From: Rhodococcus qingshengii JCM 15477
Lineage (GTDB): Bacteria > Actinomycetota > Actinomycetes > Mycobacteriales > Mycobacteriaceae
Length of the DNA stretch: 64,000 nt
Assembly (NCBI RefSeq): GCF_023221595.1
Contig: NZ_CP096563.1
Span: forward strand, 1,284,501 to 1,348,500
Direction of reading: 5' to 3'
The position numbers and the translations under genes were made by a program. Below, piece after piece: positions 26,963-35,628 of this stretch. The first letter of the stretch is position 1, and each line of letters begins with the position of its first letter. The notes under the pieces were generated by a model. The model was given only the letters and a program-made list of their open reading frames with translations, did not search any database and was not told where the DNA came from.

Positions 26963-28663
26963 TCAACGATGCTGGATCGGCAACGGACTTCGCCTGGGGC
27001 TCAGTGGAACACGCCACACCAGTTCGGTGACACCGTTCTCGCTGGTGATGTTGCTCGAGCCTCCGCACTGACGAGCGCGGGTCGCCAGGTTGTCGAGACC
27101 GTGGATTCTGGTTGCCTGGTCGATTCCCACACCGTCGTCGACGATGCTGATGACAAGCTCCTCGGTGGCCCGGATGGTGACGTCGATGGCATCGGCATGT
27201 GCATGCCGCAGAGCGTTGCTCAAGCCCTCGCGCACAACGGCTTCGGCATGCGGGGCAAGTCGAGACGGGACGGAACTGTCGATGGTTCCCTCGAAAGTGA
27301 CGCTGGGAGTGATCGACGAGTGGCCGGACAGACCGTTGACGGCATCGAGTAGTCGCCGCCGCAGGCTTGTGGGAGTAGACATCTCGCTCGTATGGAGGTC
27401 GAAGACTGCGGTGCGGATTTCACGGACTGTTCGATCGAGTTGATCGACAGAGGTGTCCAATACGGTTCGAACGGTGTCCTCGTCGCCTGGACGTTGCAGC
27501 ACCCCCTGCAAACTCAACCCAGTGGCGAACAGCTGTTGGATGACGTGGTCATGGAGATCCCGCGCGATTCGGTCGCGATCTTCGAGGACGTCGACCAGTC
27601 TTTCTTTCCGTTGCTGTTCTGCGAATTCGACAGTGACAGAAGCGATGTCTGCCATCGCCGTCAGTTGCTCGATCTCGTCCACTCCCCACGGGCGGTTGCT
27701 GCGGCGTGACGCGAAGAGAACACCGCCGCCGAACGAGGTCCCGGAGAGGGGGAGTGCGACCACTGATTCGTCGCCGGAAACATTCAGTGCCGGAACGGAA
27801 CTGCCATGTGGTGCAGAGATCGGCCGCCGGCTCCGCGCAGCGTCGTCGATCACGGTCCCGGACAGATCGACGGCTGATCCGGTCGCGGGGACAGGCTGGG
27901 AATCAGCAGCATCGGCGACGTGGACTACCGGCTCTCTGCCGAGGTCGTAGCGAACGACGCACACAAGATTTCCATCCGTGAGGTGCCGCGTCGTCCGAAC
28001 CAGTTCCGATAGCGTCTCGTCGCGGGATCCGCCGCTGAGCAGACGTGCATTGACGGCGGCGACGGCCTTGAGCCAGGCTTCTCGCGTCCGGGATTCCTCG
28101 AACAGACGCGCATTGTCGATGGCGATGCTCGCAGCATTTGCCAGAATCTGGAGTACAGCCTCGTCGCGGTCGTCGAATGCAGTCCGTTCCGAGCTGTCCG
28201 CGAGGTAGATGCTGCCGAACACCTCGCCCCTGACGAAGATCGGAACACCGAGAAACGTGTCCATCGGCGGATGATTGGTCGGAAACCCTGCCGAGGACGG
28301 ATGCGAGGAGATTCGGTCGGTTCGAACCGGGCACGGTTCTCGAACGACCAGGCCCAGCAGGCCGTGACCTTCGGGAAGATGCCCGATCTTGGCAACCTGC
28401 CCCTGAGTCATACCGGAGTGGATGAATCGGGACAAGCGTCCGTCGGGGGATTTCACGCCGAGCGCGCCGTAGTCCGCTTCGAGGAGATGTCGCGCGACGT
28501 CGACTATCTGTTGCAGGGTTTCGTCGAGCTGGAGTGTGGACCCGACGGTCAACACGGCACTGAGCAGTTTGGGAATTGCAGTCGGGTTGAGAGCAGTCAG
28601 CTCTGCGCTTCCGGCGATGTCGCCGAAAAGGCTGAGCATGAGCGCGTCGCGGCTACCTGGCAT
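26963..28663 (-). CDS. DosS/DevS-type GAF histidine kinase
   Basis: 566 aa. GAF-A spans ~45-190 and includes IGHLPEGHGLLGLVVREP and FPTNHPPMDTFLGVP; His131 of NHPPM aligns with the heme-binding His149 of M. tuberculosis DosS (YHPPM), counted by hand. GAF-B spans ~205-345. The HisKA_3 box RDRIARDLHDHVIQQLF places the phosphorylated His at 371. The ATPase part has EAVVREGLSNALRHAHAD and VDDGVGID. The start overlaps the response regulator stop by 11 bp. It probably senses O2/NO/CO through heme. Confidence 0.92.
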   Translation of the reverse strand: MPGSRDALMLSLFGDIAGSAELTALNPTAIPKLLSAVLTVGSTLQLDETLQQIVDVARHLLEADYGALGVKSPDGRLSRFIHSGMTQGQVAKIGHLPEGHGLLGLVVREPCPVRTDRISSHPSSAGFPTNHPPMDTFLGVPIFVRGEVFGSIYLADSSERTAFDDRDEAVLQILANAASIAIDNARLFEESRTREAWLKAVAAVNARLLSGGSRDETLSELVRTTRHLTDGNLVCVVRYDLGREPVVHVADAADSQPVPATGSAVDLSGTVIDDAARSRRPISAPHGSSVPALNVSGDESVVALPLSGTSFGGGVLFASRRSNRPWGVDEIEQLTAMADIASVTVEFAEQQRKERLVDVLEDRDRIARDLHDHVIQQLFATGLSLQGVLQRPGDEDTVRTVLDTSVDQLDRTVREIRTAVFDLHTSEMSTPTSLRRRLLDAVNGLSGHSSITPSVTFEGTIDSSVPSRLAPHAEAVVREGLSNALRHAHADAIDVTIRATEELVISIVDDGVGIDQATRIHGLDNLATRARQCGGSSNITSENGVTELVWRVPLSPRRSPLPIQHR

Positions 28664-29384
28664 GGTGCGTGCCCGTGGTGGCGGAGAAGGGCGAGCCGGA
28701 TGGCGTCAGCAGGTGAGTGGTCGCCTGGCCCGAAGGATCCGGGTGCAAAGTGCCCGCACGAAGCTTTGTCGCCAGAACTGCGGCCTGCGTTCGACGTTCG
28801 AGACCCAGTTTCTCGAGGATGCGTGAGACGTAGTTCTTGACTGTTTTCTCCGAGAGTTCTGCGTGCGAGCTGATCTCTCGATTGCTCAGTCCCTTGCCGA
28901 TCAACTCGAAGATCAAGAGCTCCTGATCGGTCAACAGGGCTGCCGCAGTACCCGACTTCTGTTCGGACCGGATGCGCCGGACCAAACCGATCACCGCCTG
29001 GGTGTTCAACAGCGACTTGCCGGTAGCAACCGTGCGGATCGCCGACACCAGGTCGTGGCCGCGGATGTTCTTGAGGACGAATCCTCGTGCGCCGGCGATC
29101 AGGGCGTCGAGCAGTGCGTCGTCGTCGGAGTACGACGTGAGCATCAAAGTGGCGGCGCTCGGGTAGGTCGACGCCAGTTCTCGGCACAGTTCCACACCGT
29201 TACCGTCGGGAAGTCTGACGTCCATGACAACCACGTCGGGTCGGCATTCGGGTATTCCGGCCGAGGCTTCGCGAACACACGACGCCTCGCCAACAACGTT
29301 GAATCCCGATACCTGATTCAACAGGTCTGCCAATCCACGACGGACGATCTCGTGGTCGTCGACCAGGTAGATGCCGATCGTCAC
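28653..29384 (-). CDS. DosR/DevR-type NarL-family response regulator
   Basis: 243 aa from GTG 29384, with GAGG 8 bases upstream; the earlier in-frame ATG at 29525 adds 47 non-conserved residues. Receiver: IGIYLVDDHEIVRRGLADLL, phospho-acceptor Asp55 in VVVMDVRLPDGNG, Thr in LMLTSYSDDD and Lys in GFVLKNIRGHDL. LuxR HTH: LLTDQELLIFELIGKGLSNR and ISSHAELSEKTVKNYVSRIL. This order matches DosR. The C-terminal tail after LATKL is longer than usual and Ser/Thr/His-rich. It is co-transcribed with the kinase. Confidence 0.92.
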   Translation of the reverse strand: MTIGIYLVDDHEIVRRGLADLLNQVSGFNVVGEASCVREASAGIPECRPDVVVMDVRLPDGNGVELCRELASTYPSAATLMLTSYSDDDALLDALIAGARGFVLKNIRGHDLVSAIRTVATGKSLLNTQAVIGLVRRIRSEQKSGTAAALLTDQELLIFELIGKGLSNREISSHAELSEKTVKNYVSRILEKLGLERRTQAAVLATKLRAGTLHPDPSGQATTHLLTPSGSPFSATTGTHHAR

Positions 29385-29537
29385 GGTGGTCACCTCTTCC
29401 AGCTCACGCCTGCCGTCGATGTTACCGGACGGTAATGTCCCGACAGGATCGGGTTGTCCGACCGATGGTCGACAAAAAACCCGCGTCGAAGGGTGCGAGA
29501 CCGAGTCTCGATTGCACAGAGTCAAAGGTCCCGACCG

Positions 29538-29568
29538 TCACGAGATCTGAATCACCCAGATCTCGTGA
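29538..29568. terminator. inverted repeat, 11-bp perfect arms
   Basis: TCACGAGATCT (29538-29548) and AGATCTCGTGA (29558-29568) flank a 9-nt loop, between the stop of the deazaflavin-type gene (29619) and the start of the response regulator (29384). It most likely ends the upstream transcript; a regulatory role for the dosR promoter is the alternative. Confidence 0.6.
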
Positions 29569-29618
29569 GGCGGTGGGTGTGAGCTGAATGTGATTGCACC
29601 GGTGGCTGTTCGATCCGC

Positions 29619-29963
29619 TCAGTCGACGGGAGCGAGTTCGACGGAGACGTAGACACCCTTGCCTTTTCGGTGTGCGAGTGCCTCGCCGGGGCGATCGATA
29701 CCGTCCAGTTGGAGAACGATCGGACCTTGTTCCGGGTAGAAATTGCGCCACCAACTCTTCTTGTCTGGCATGGCAACGCCGATCGTCACATGGTCGCCTT
29801 TTCGTTTGTAGGACACGGGCGCGCTGAAGGTGCGACCGGACTTGCGTCCGACGTAGGTGATGACGGTCATGGAACGGCCCAGTAGTTTGCCTACGATCGG
29901 AGCGCCGATCAGTGGTTGGACCACTACGTTCACGGCGGCGGATACACGTTGGAAAGTGTTCAC
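29619..29963 (-). CDS. F420/deazaflavin-dependent nitroreductase-family protein
   Basis: 114 aa from GTG 29963 with AAGGG upstream; the longer frame to 30161 is not supported. The sequence VNTFQRVSAAVNVVVQPLIG, YVGRKSGRTFSAPVSYKRKG, DHVTIGVAMPDKKSWWRNFY and RKGKGVYVSVELAPVD fits the DUF385/DDN split-barrel family (GRKSG-type phosphate-binding loop and the W(W)RN motif). The family uses cofactor F420 or binds lipids/quinones. One DDN-type gene belongs to the DosR regulon in mycobacteria, which fits this neighbourhood. Confidence 0.8.
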   Translation of the reverse strand: MNTFQRVSAAVNVVVQPLIGAPIVGKLLGRSMTVITYVGRKSGRTFSAPVSYKRKGDHVTIGVAMPDKKSWWRNFYPEQGPIVLQLDGIDRPGEALAHRKGKGVYVSVELAPVD

Positions 29964-30201
29964 GAGAAGCCCTTTCACGACGAATGCTGCACGAATTCGA
30001 ATCCTGCACGGAAATGGTGCGTGCAGTAGTTCTATCCTGCTCGACCGGGAATGTCGCGTGGGCAGAAATTGGTACAAACCGGTGTGCCGAAGCGAGTAGC
30101 GTGGGGTACGTCGAGGGTCATTCGAATATGCGCGGTCAAGCCATGTCGTCCTCGACGCCAACCCGGTCTGTGGTCGAACGGCCGAGAACTGGAGCGCCTG
30201 T

Positions 30202-30423
30202 ATGGCGTCGAACCCGTCCGATGTGTCGAATGCACGAGGGCAATCCGAGTCGACTGACGAGGATCAGAAAACACCGTCGATCTGCCCGGCGTGTCAGCAC
30301 AGTATGGAATCCCATGATCCGCTCGGGGTTCGCTTCTGCGCAGTGACTGCCGACCGCGGTCTCGATCGAAAGTGCATCTGCGCTGCCGATCGTGAGGAAA
30401 TTCAGCACTACTCGCGATACTGA
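30202..30423 (+). CDS. small Cys-rich protein, probable zinc-binding
   Basis: 73 aa from ATG 30202, with CTGGAG about 8 bases upstream. An acidic/Ser-rich first 25 residues precede ICPACQHSMESHDPLGVRFC and DRKCICAADREEI. The spacing CxxC-x14-C-x12-CxC suggests a small zinc site. Similar short actinobacterial proteins with a CxC near the end exist, but I cannot name the family. It runs toward the truncated membrane-protein fragment. Confidence 0.5.
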   Translation: MASNPSDVSNARGQSESTDEDQKTPSICPACQHSMESHDPLGVRFCAVTADRGLDRKCICAADREEIQHYSRY

Positions 30424-30530
30424 TCCGCCTGGGCATCACGTCAATTCATACGCCAAGATTCGACTGTCACCTCGACGACACTGCCCGCGCCACTGAACGC
30501 GCCGCGGGTGAACCGCACTGAGTGACAGAT

Positions 30531-30954
30531 TCACCCTCGTTGCGACCACTTGCCGCGCAGAAGCATCAGTGCGGTAAGGGTGAGGCCCCATCCGATCGTG
30601 GACAGTGCGACGCCCACGCCTGCCTGTCCGGTGACATCAGTACTGGCGTCGATGCTGAATGCGGTGGTGAATCCCGCAGCAGTGCCGGCAGCGGCCGTCA
30701 TACCGCCGGCCTTCATCCATCGCGAGCAATGGGCGGAACCGAAACACGCCAGAATCACTGTCAGTCCACAGGCGACGACCTGCCAGGTGGGGAACTGTGT
30801 CGGGGCAGGCAGGCCGGGGCCGCGGAATCCGCCTTTGTAGTCGGCTGACCAGCTGAGCCAGCCCATGCAAGACAGAAAGCCCAGTGCAAAGGCCAACAGG
30901 CCGGTGCTCCACAGTCCGAGTGAGCCCGATCCCGTGTGCCCGCCGGAGCAATGA
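30531..30954 (-). pseudogene. C-terminal part of a membrane protein cut by the IS element
   Basis: The reading frame (ending at 30531) continues upstream into the IS as far as 31028, but the 24 codons after 30954 are IS sequence. The genuine part carries LWSTGLLAFALGFLSCMGWL, WQVVACGLTVILACFGSAHC and a last helix STIGWGLTLTALMLLRG, giving about four transmembrane segments. If the IS is removed, the frame joins directly and in phase to the fragment at 32408-32574 on the far side. I read the two as halves of one gene. The intact product is not recognised. Confidence 0.6.
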
Positions 30955-32407
30955 TCAGAACCTGTGGATGGTTCTCGGCGAGGCGGCGTGAGTGGGCGCA
31001 CCTTCCCGGGAATGATCTGAAATTCCATCAGCTCTGATCAGGACCGGCGTTGGCGCGCTGGTTCGGGAAGGTACGCCCATGCTCACGGTAGTTCAGGATC
31101 AGCAATCCTCCAACGACGACAGCGGTGTTGGTCGGTCGTTGCTTGACGAGATCGTTCGCGACGGTGCCCGGCAGATGCTCGCGGCGGCGTTGGCCGCCGA
31201 AGTCGCCGCATACATCGAGCAGTTCGCCGAGCATCTCGATGAGCACGGCCGGCGGCTGGTGGTCCGCAACGGCTATCACCACGAGCGTGACGTGCTCACC
31301 GCGGCGGGGGCGGTGACGGTGACCGCACCGCGGGTCAACGACCGCCGTGTCGACGCCGAGACCGGTGAACGGCAACGGTTTTCCTCGGCGATCCTGCCGG
31401 CGTGGTCACGCAAGTCCCCGCAGATGACCGAGGTGTTGCCGCTGCTGTACCTGCACGGGCTGTCCAGCGGCGACTTCGGTGCGGCGTTGGAGCAGTTCCT
31501 CGGCACTGGTGCCGGGCTGTCGGCCTCGACGATCACCCGGCTGACCGCGCAATGGCAGGACGAGGCGAAGGCCTTCGCCGACCGGGATCTCTCGGGCACC
31601 GATTTCGTGTACCTATGGGTCGACGGCATCCATCTCAAGGTCCGCCTGGAGCAGGAGAAGCTGTGCTTGCTCGTGATGATCGGCGTCCGCGCCGACGGCC
31701 GCAAGGAGCTCGTCGCGCTCACCGATGGGTTCCGGGAGTCCACAGAGTCGTGGGCTGATCTGCTGCGCTCATGCCGACGCCGCGGGATGACCGCCCCGGT
31801 GCTGGCCGTCGGTGATGGGGCGCTGGGGTTCTGGAAGGCACTGCGGGAGGTGTTTCCGGATACCCGTGAACAGCGCTGCTGGTTTCACAAGCAGGCCAAT
31901 GTGCTTGCTGCGCTGCCCAAGTCGGCTCATCCAGGTGCGACCGCGGCGATGCGGGAAATCTACAACGCCGAGGACATCGACAAGGCCCAGGTCGCGATCA
32001 AGGCCTTCGAGGTAGATTACGGCGCGAAGTACCCCAAGGCGGTCGCCAAGATCGTCGACGACGCCGACGTGCTCCTGGAGTTCTACCGGTACCCGGCCGA
32101 GCACTGGATCCACTTGCGCACTACGAATCCGATCGAATCGACGTTTGCGACCGTGCGGTTGCGAACCAAGGTCACCAAGGGCCCTGGGTCACGCGCAGCG
32201 GGGATTGCCATGGCCTACAAGCTGATCGACGCCGCACAAGCCCGCTGGCGGGCGGTCAACGCCCCCCATCTGGTCGCGCTGGTCCGTGCCGGCGCGGTGT
32301 TCCACAAAGGCAAGCTGCTCGAACGACCCATCGACATCTCACCCGCTGAGCCCGACGAATCAAGCGAAACGGAGGTCGCCTGAAACACCCTCATCCACAG
32401 GTCTTGA
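30955..32407 (+). mobile_element. IS256-family insertion sequence, about 1.45 kb
   Basis: The ends are near-perfect inverted repeats: TCAGAACCTGTGGATG at 30955-30970 and the complement of TCAAGACCTGTGGATG at 32392-32407 (14 of 16 match). One intact transposase gene fills the interior. I could not find the 8-9 bp target duplication expected for IS256 elements (only ATTG is shared by the flanks), so the ends may be off by a few bases or one flank has changed. Confidence 0.8.
31079..32383 (+). CDS. IS256-family transposase
   Basis: 434 aa, intact. The DDE triad is visible: Asp182 in VYLWVDGIHLKVR, Asp246 in VLAVGDGALGFWKAL and Glu353 in TTNPIESTFATVR. Other family marks are RQMLAAALAAEVAAYI near the N-terminus (MuIR-type EExxYL region) and REQRCWFHKQANVL (the C/H region between the second Asp and the Glu). 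Nothing suggests inactivation, so the element may be mobile. Confidence 0.95.
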   Translation: MLTVVQDQQSSNDDSGVGRSLLDEIVRDGARQMLAAALAAEVAAYIEQFAEHLDEHGRRLVVRNGYHHERDVLTAAGAVTVTAPRVNDRRVDAETGERQRFSSAILPAWSRKSPQMTEVLPLLYLHGLSSGDFGAALEQFLGTGAGLSASTITRLTAQWQDEAKAFADRDLSGTDFVYLWVDGIHLKVRLEQEKLCLLVMIGVRADGRKELVALTDGFRESTESWADLLRSCRRRGMTAPVLAVGDGALGFWKALREVFPDTREQRCWFHKQANVLAALPKSAHPGATAAMREIYNAEDIDKAQVAIKAFEVDYGAKYPKAVAKIVDDADVLLEFYRYPAEHWIHLRTTNPIESTFATVRLRTKVTKGPGSRAAGIAMAYKLIDAAQARWRAVNAPHLVALVRAGAVFHKGKLLERPIDISPAEPDESSETEVA

Positions 32408-32574
32408 CAATATCTCTGCCCGCCGCCGAGGGCGGTCGTGGAGTGCTCCAGGCCAGTTCGTTCCGAACGCCAGATTGTCCAGATGATGCTCGCGCCGATA
32501 GTTGCGGGCACGCCGACGAAGATGAATGCAATCCAGAGAAACTGCGGCCAGGAGAACTCGAGATCGACAGTCAT
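32408..32574 (-). pseudogene. N-terminal part of the IS-split membrane protein
   Basis: Frame from ATG 32574 (MTVDLEFSWPQFLWIAFIFV) gives one strong hydrophobic helix ending IGASIIWTIWRSERTG, then runs into the IS terminus at 32407 and continues as a meaningless fusion to 32215. Joined to the fragment 30531-30954 without the IS, the codon phase is kept (QRYCHCSGGHTG across the junction). No clear ribosome binding site precedes ATG 32574; ATG 32613 is an alternative. Confidence 0.55.
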
Positions 32575-32636
32575 AGTCGGAGTATGCGCGCACTTCGAAT
32601 CATGTGCGCCCATCTGTCAATCTGGCGAGTTGCGGG

Positions 32637-33086
32637 TCAACCTTCCTCGACCTTCTCCACATGTGTACTTGTAGGGTCCAGGTCGATATTCCGTGTGTTG
32701 ATCAGTCGAAGCCTGGGAACCGGATCGCCCGTGGTGTCGTCGATCAAGATCGAGTGTGGCTCACCGTCATCGAAGGCGTGGCGCTCTCCCCACTGTCGCA
32801 GGCTAATGATCACGATGAACAGATCCATACCGCGTTCGGTCAGGATGTACTCGTTGCGGGTACCTTGCGCGTTCGGTTGGACTTCGAAGATTCCCTGCTC
32901 GACAAGGACTTTGAGCCTGTCCGTGAGAATGTTCTTTGCGATGCCCAGGTTTCGTTGAAACTGACTGAATCTCGATGACCCGTCGAAGGCGTCACGCACG
33001 ATCAGCAGCGACCATCTGTCGCCGATGATGTCGGCCGCTCGGGCCGTCGGGCAGTGCGGGTCCGTCCATTGTGCGCGATCCGGCAT
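32637..33086 (-). CDS. HxlR-family transcriptional regulator
   Basis: 149 aa from ATG 33086 with GAGG 6 bases upstream (ATG 33098 lacks a site). The HxlR signature is clear: CPTARAADIIGDRWSLLIVR, DAFDGSSRFSQFQRNLGIAK and NILTDRLKVLVEQGIF, followed by the wing EYILTERGMDLFIVI. The C-terminal 40 residues extend beyond the minimal domain. The divergent MFS exporter and the long inverted repeat between the two genes make it the likely local repressor; effectors for the family include aldehydes and quinones. Confidence 0.9.
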   Translation of the reverse strand: MPDRAQWTDPHCPTARAADIIGDRWSLLIVRDAFDGSSRFSQFQRNLGIAKNILTDRLKVLVEQGIFEVQPNAQGTRNEYILTERGMDLFIVIISLRQWGERHAFDDGEPHSILIDDTTGDPVPRLRLINTRNIDLDPTSTHVEKVEEG

Positions 33087-33099
33087 CGAGTTCCTCATT

Positions 33100-33154
33100 G
33101 GTTGCGTTTTGAAACTGTATTGACGTAACCTCCAAATGGTATCAAAACGCAACC
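33100..33154. promoter_or_regulatory. HxlR-MFS intergenic inverted repeat (13-bp perfect arms)
   Basis: GGTTGCGTTTTGA (33100-33112) and TCAAAACGCAACC (33142-33154) are exact inverse complements 29 bp apart. A TTGACG -35-like hexamer (33120-33125) lies between them. Both start codons are just outside (33086 and 33169). This is where an operator controlling both divergent genes should be. HxlR binding is inferred. Confidence 0.65.
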
Positions 33155-33168
33155 AAGTTGAGGTGGAA

Positions 33169-34530
33169 GTGACTGCACGTCATGCTGTCGAGAACGCGCG
33201 GGGCAAGTTGAAAATGTCTCGCGGACTTCGCCTGTTGCTCGCAGTGCTCTGCGGGGTCTCGGTAGCCAACATCTACTACGCACAGCCGCTCCTCGGGCAA
33301 ATAGGCTCGGATCTTTCCATTCCTCCGGCCGGCCTCGGTTTCGTAGTCGCACTCGCCCAACTCGGTTATGTGGTGGGGTTGATCGTGTTGGTGCCATTGA
33401 GCGATCTCGTGAATCGAAAGAAATTGATCGCAATCCAGATCGTCGCTGCTGCAACGGGAACGATGCTTGTTGCTCTGGCCACCACGAATCTGCAGCTGTT
33501 GATCGGGATGGCGGTCGCAGGCACGTTCTCGGTAGTTGTTCAAGTCATAGTTGCCTATGCTGCGGCAATCAGTGACCCGGACGAGCGGGGCGCAAACATC
33601 GGTGTCATCACCAGCGGCGTTGTCGTCGGCATCATCCTCGCTCGGACTGTCGCCGGCGCAGTTGCGGATCTGGCAGGCTGGCGGGCGGTCTACGCGGGAT
33701 CCACTTTCATTTCGGTACTGGTCGCGGCCGTCGCGCTGACGATGCTGCCGAAAGATCCTCGTTCGCAACACGATAGGCGTTCGTACGTGCGTGCAATGGG
33801 GTCTGTCGTGACGTTGACGCTTACGAACCGACTGTTTCGCACCCGGGCCCTGATCGCCTTGTTCCTTTTCGCGTCCTTTGGTGCTTTGTGGAGCGGAATG
33901 GCCCTGCCGTTGAGTGAGGAACCATGGCGGTTGTCGACCACACAGATCGGGCTCTTCGGAATCGCAGGATTGGTTGGAGCATTGGGCGCGGTCGGTGCCG
34001 GTCGGTGGGCCGATCAAGGCAAAGCGCAACGCGTCACCGGGGCGTCGTTGGTCGTTCTCTTGCTGTCGTGGGTATTCAACGCGCAGGCGACGCACTCGCT
34101 GGTGTTACTCGTAGTCGGTGTTGTTGCGTTGGACTTCGCCGTGCAGGCTGTTCATGTCACGAGCCAGAATCTGATCGTCGCGAACACACCGGAATCGTCG
34201 GGGCAGATCATCGGTAGTTACATGGTGTTCTATTCGTTGGGCAGCGCGGCTGGGGCGGTTTCCACCACTATGGTTTTCGACGCGGCAGGGTGGGGCGCTG
34301 CAAGTATTCTCGGCGGCGCCTACGCGTTTGCAGCCTTGATCGCATGGACGATCGATCGATTGCGGACCCGCAACACTCTAGGGAGTTGGGAGCCACGTCC
34401 TGGCCGCGACGACCAAGGCGTTCACACCGATGGTCAGGGTCGGCTCGATCACGGGAGCGTAGTGCGGAGAGTGGTTCGACGGCACGGTTCGCAAAGCCGG
34501 ATCAGTCATGTCACCTGTCGTGAACAGTGA
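33169..34530 (+). CDS. MFS transporter (sugar/drug exporter type)
   Basis: About 453 aa from GTG 33169, which has TTGAGG upstream; ATG 33136 is inside the inverted repeat region and lacks a site. Conserved: VSVANIYYAQPLLGQIGSDL in helix 1, VPLSDLVNRKKLIAIQIV (motif A variant), GVITSGVVVGIILARTVAG (motif C-like) and GRWADQGKAQRV in the second half. Twelve helices end near TIDRLRTRN; the last ~50 codons lie antisense over the M20 gene and look like a random extension, so the native stop may have been lost. Confidence 0.85.
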   Translation: MTARHAVENARGKLKMSRGLRLLLAVLCGVSVANIYYAQPLLGQIGSDLSIPPAGLGFVVALAQLGYVVGLIVLVPLSDLVNRKKLIAIQIVAAATGTMLVALATTNLQLLIGMAVAGTFSVVVQVIVAYAAAISDPDERGANIGVITSGVVVGIILARTVAGAVADLAGWRAVYAGSTFISVLVAAVALTMLPKDPRSQHDRRSYVRAMGSVVTLTLTNRLFRTRALIALFLFASFGALWSGMALPLSEEPWRLSTTQIGLFGIAGLVGALGAVGAGRWADQGKAQRVTGASLVVLLLSWVFNAQATHSLVLLVVGVVALDFAVQAVHVTSQNLIVANTPESSGQIIGSYMVFYSLGSAAGAVSTTMVFDAAGWGAASILGGAYAFAALIAWTIDRLRTRNTLGSWEPRPGRDDQGVHTDGQGRLDHGSVVRRVVRRHGSQSRISHVTCREQ

Positions 34531-35628
34531 AGGGTCGGTACCGCCCAACAGCCAGTACGACAGTGGCGCACCGGCACTGGTCGCGAGAATGCCGACATCT
34601 TCACTACCTGCTCCCGCTCCGGGATCGAGAATCTTGTTCGTCCCCAACCATTCGGCAAACGCATCGAGTGTCTTGTCCAGCGCTGCCGGATCATTGACGA
34701 CGATCGGAAAGTGCTCCGTCTCGGTGATGGTCGGTGGGGTGGGTGCACCGGCGGTGGCCGCTTCGCCCCGGACGATGCGGTCGACGCTGTCCAGGATGCG
34801 CTGACGCACACCTGCGTCGTAGCTGCGGATGTTGAGTTGCAGTTCTGCTTCGCCGGGAATGACGTTGGCGGCATCTCCAGCATGGATGGAGCCGACGGTG
34901 AGGACAGCTGTGGCAGTACTCGGGACCTCGCGTGAGATGACAGTTTGCAAACGCAACACGGTTTCGGCTGCCATGACCACGGGATCGACCGAGTTCTCCG
35001 GCATAGATCCGTGGGCGCCCTTTCCGACCAGTCTCACACGAAGTGAGTCCGATCCCGCATACGAGGGGCCGGCGTGCCCGGCGATCGTGCCTGCCGGTAG
35101 CGGCGATACATGTTGTCCGAGAACGATGTCGGGCCTCGGGAATCGCTCGAACAGTCCGTCGTCGACCATGGCTTGCGCACCCGCGCCAAGTTCCTCAGCC
35201 GGTTGGAAGACGAGGACAAGAGTGCCAGACCAGGTCGTCGTATCCTGAGAGAGGATCCGGGCCGCACCGAGTAAGCAGGTCGTATGCAGGTCATGGCCGC
35301 ACGCGTGGCTGACCGAGACGGTCTTCCCCTGATCGTCGGTCGTTGTCACGGTACTGGCGTAGTCCAATCCGGTTTCTTCCCGAACCGGGAGGGCGTCCAT
35401 ATCCGCACGCAGCAGCGCTGTGGGGCCCGCTCCGTTCTTCAGGACTCCGACGACTCCGGTAGTCCCGACACCGGTGGTGGTGTCGAATCCAAGTGCTGTT
35501 AAATGTCTTTCCACCAGACTGGATGTTCGTTGCTCGTGAAACCCCAGTTCCGGATGGCTGTGGAGGTCCTTGTACAGGTCGATCAAATCCAGATCCACGG
35601 CGATCGTTTCGTGCACTGACGAGGTCAT
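34378..35628 (-). CDS. M20-family amidohydrolase (aminoacylase/hippurate-hydrolase type)
   Basis: 416 aa. Metal ligands: ALLRADMDALPVRE, SHACGHDLHTTCLLGAARIL, and the catalytic base region VFQPAEELGAGAQAMVDDG; a later His is in VSHACGH-type and VLGQHVSPLPAG contexts, and NHSPHYAPVIEP supplies the C-terminal metal His. The dimerisation domain carries GKGAHGSMPENSVDPVVMAA. Such enzymes remove acyl groups from N-acyl amino acids. No signal peptide. Its 3' end overlaps the convergent MFS frame by 153 bp. Confidence 0.9.
   Translation of the reverse strand: MTSSVHETIAVDLDLIDLYKDLHSHPELGFHEQRTSSLVERHLTALGFDTTTGVGTTGVVGVLKNGAGPTALLRADMDALPVREETGLDYASTVTTTDDQGKTVSVSHACGHDLHTTCLLGAARILSQDTTTWSGTLVLVFQPAEELGAGAQAMVDDGLFERFPRPDIVLGQHVSPLPAGTIAGHAGPSYAGSDSLRVRLVGKGAHGSMPENSVDPVVMAAETVLRLQTVISREVPSTATAVLTVGSIHAGDAANVIPGEAELQLNIRSYDAGVRQRILDSVDRIVRGEAATAGAPTPPTITETEHFPIVVNDPAALDKTLDAFAEWLGTNKILDPGAGAGSEDVGILATSAGAPLSYWLLGGTDPSLFTTGDMTDPALRTVPSNHSPHYAPVIEPTLTIGVNALVVAARTWLPTP

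Noticed and set aside
29400..29480. DosR box upstream of the response regulator gene
   Set aside because: GGACGGTAATGTCCC looks similar but the half-site spacing is two bases too long for the 20-bp DosR consensus.
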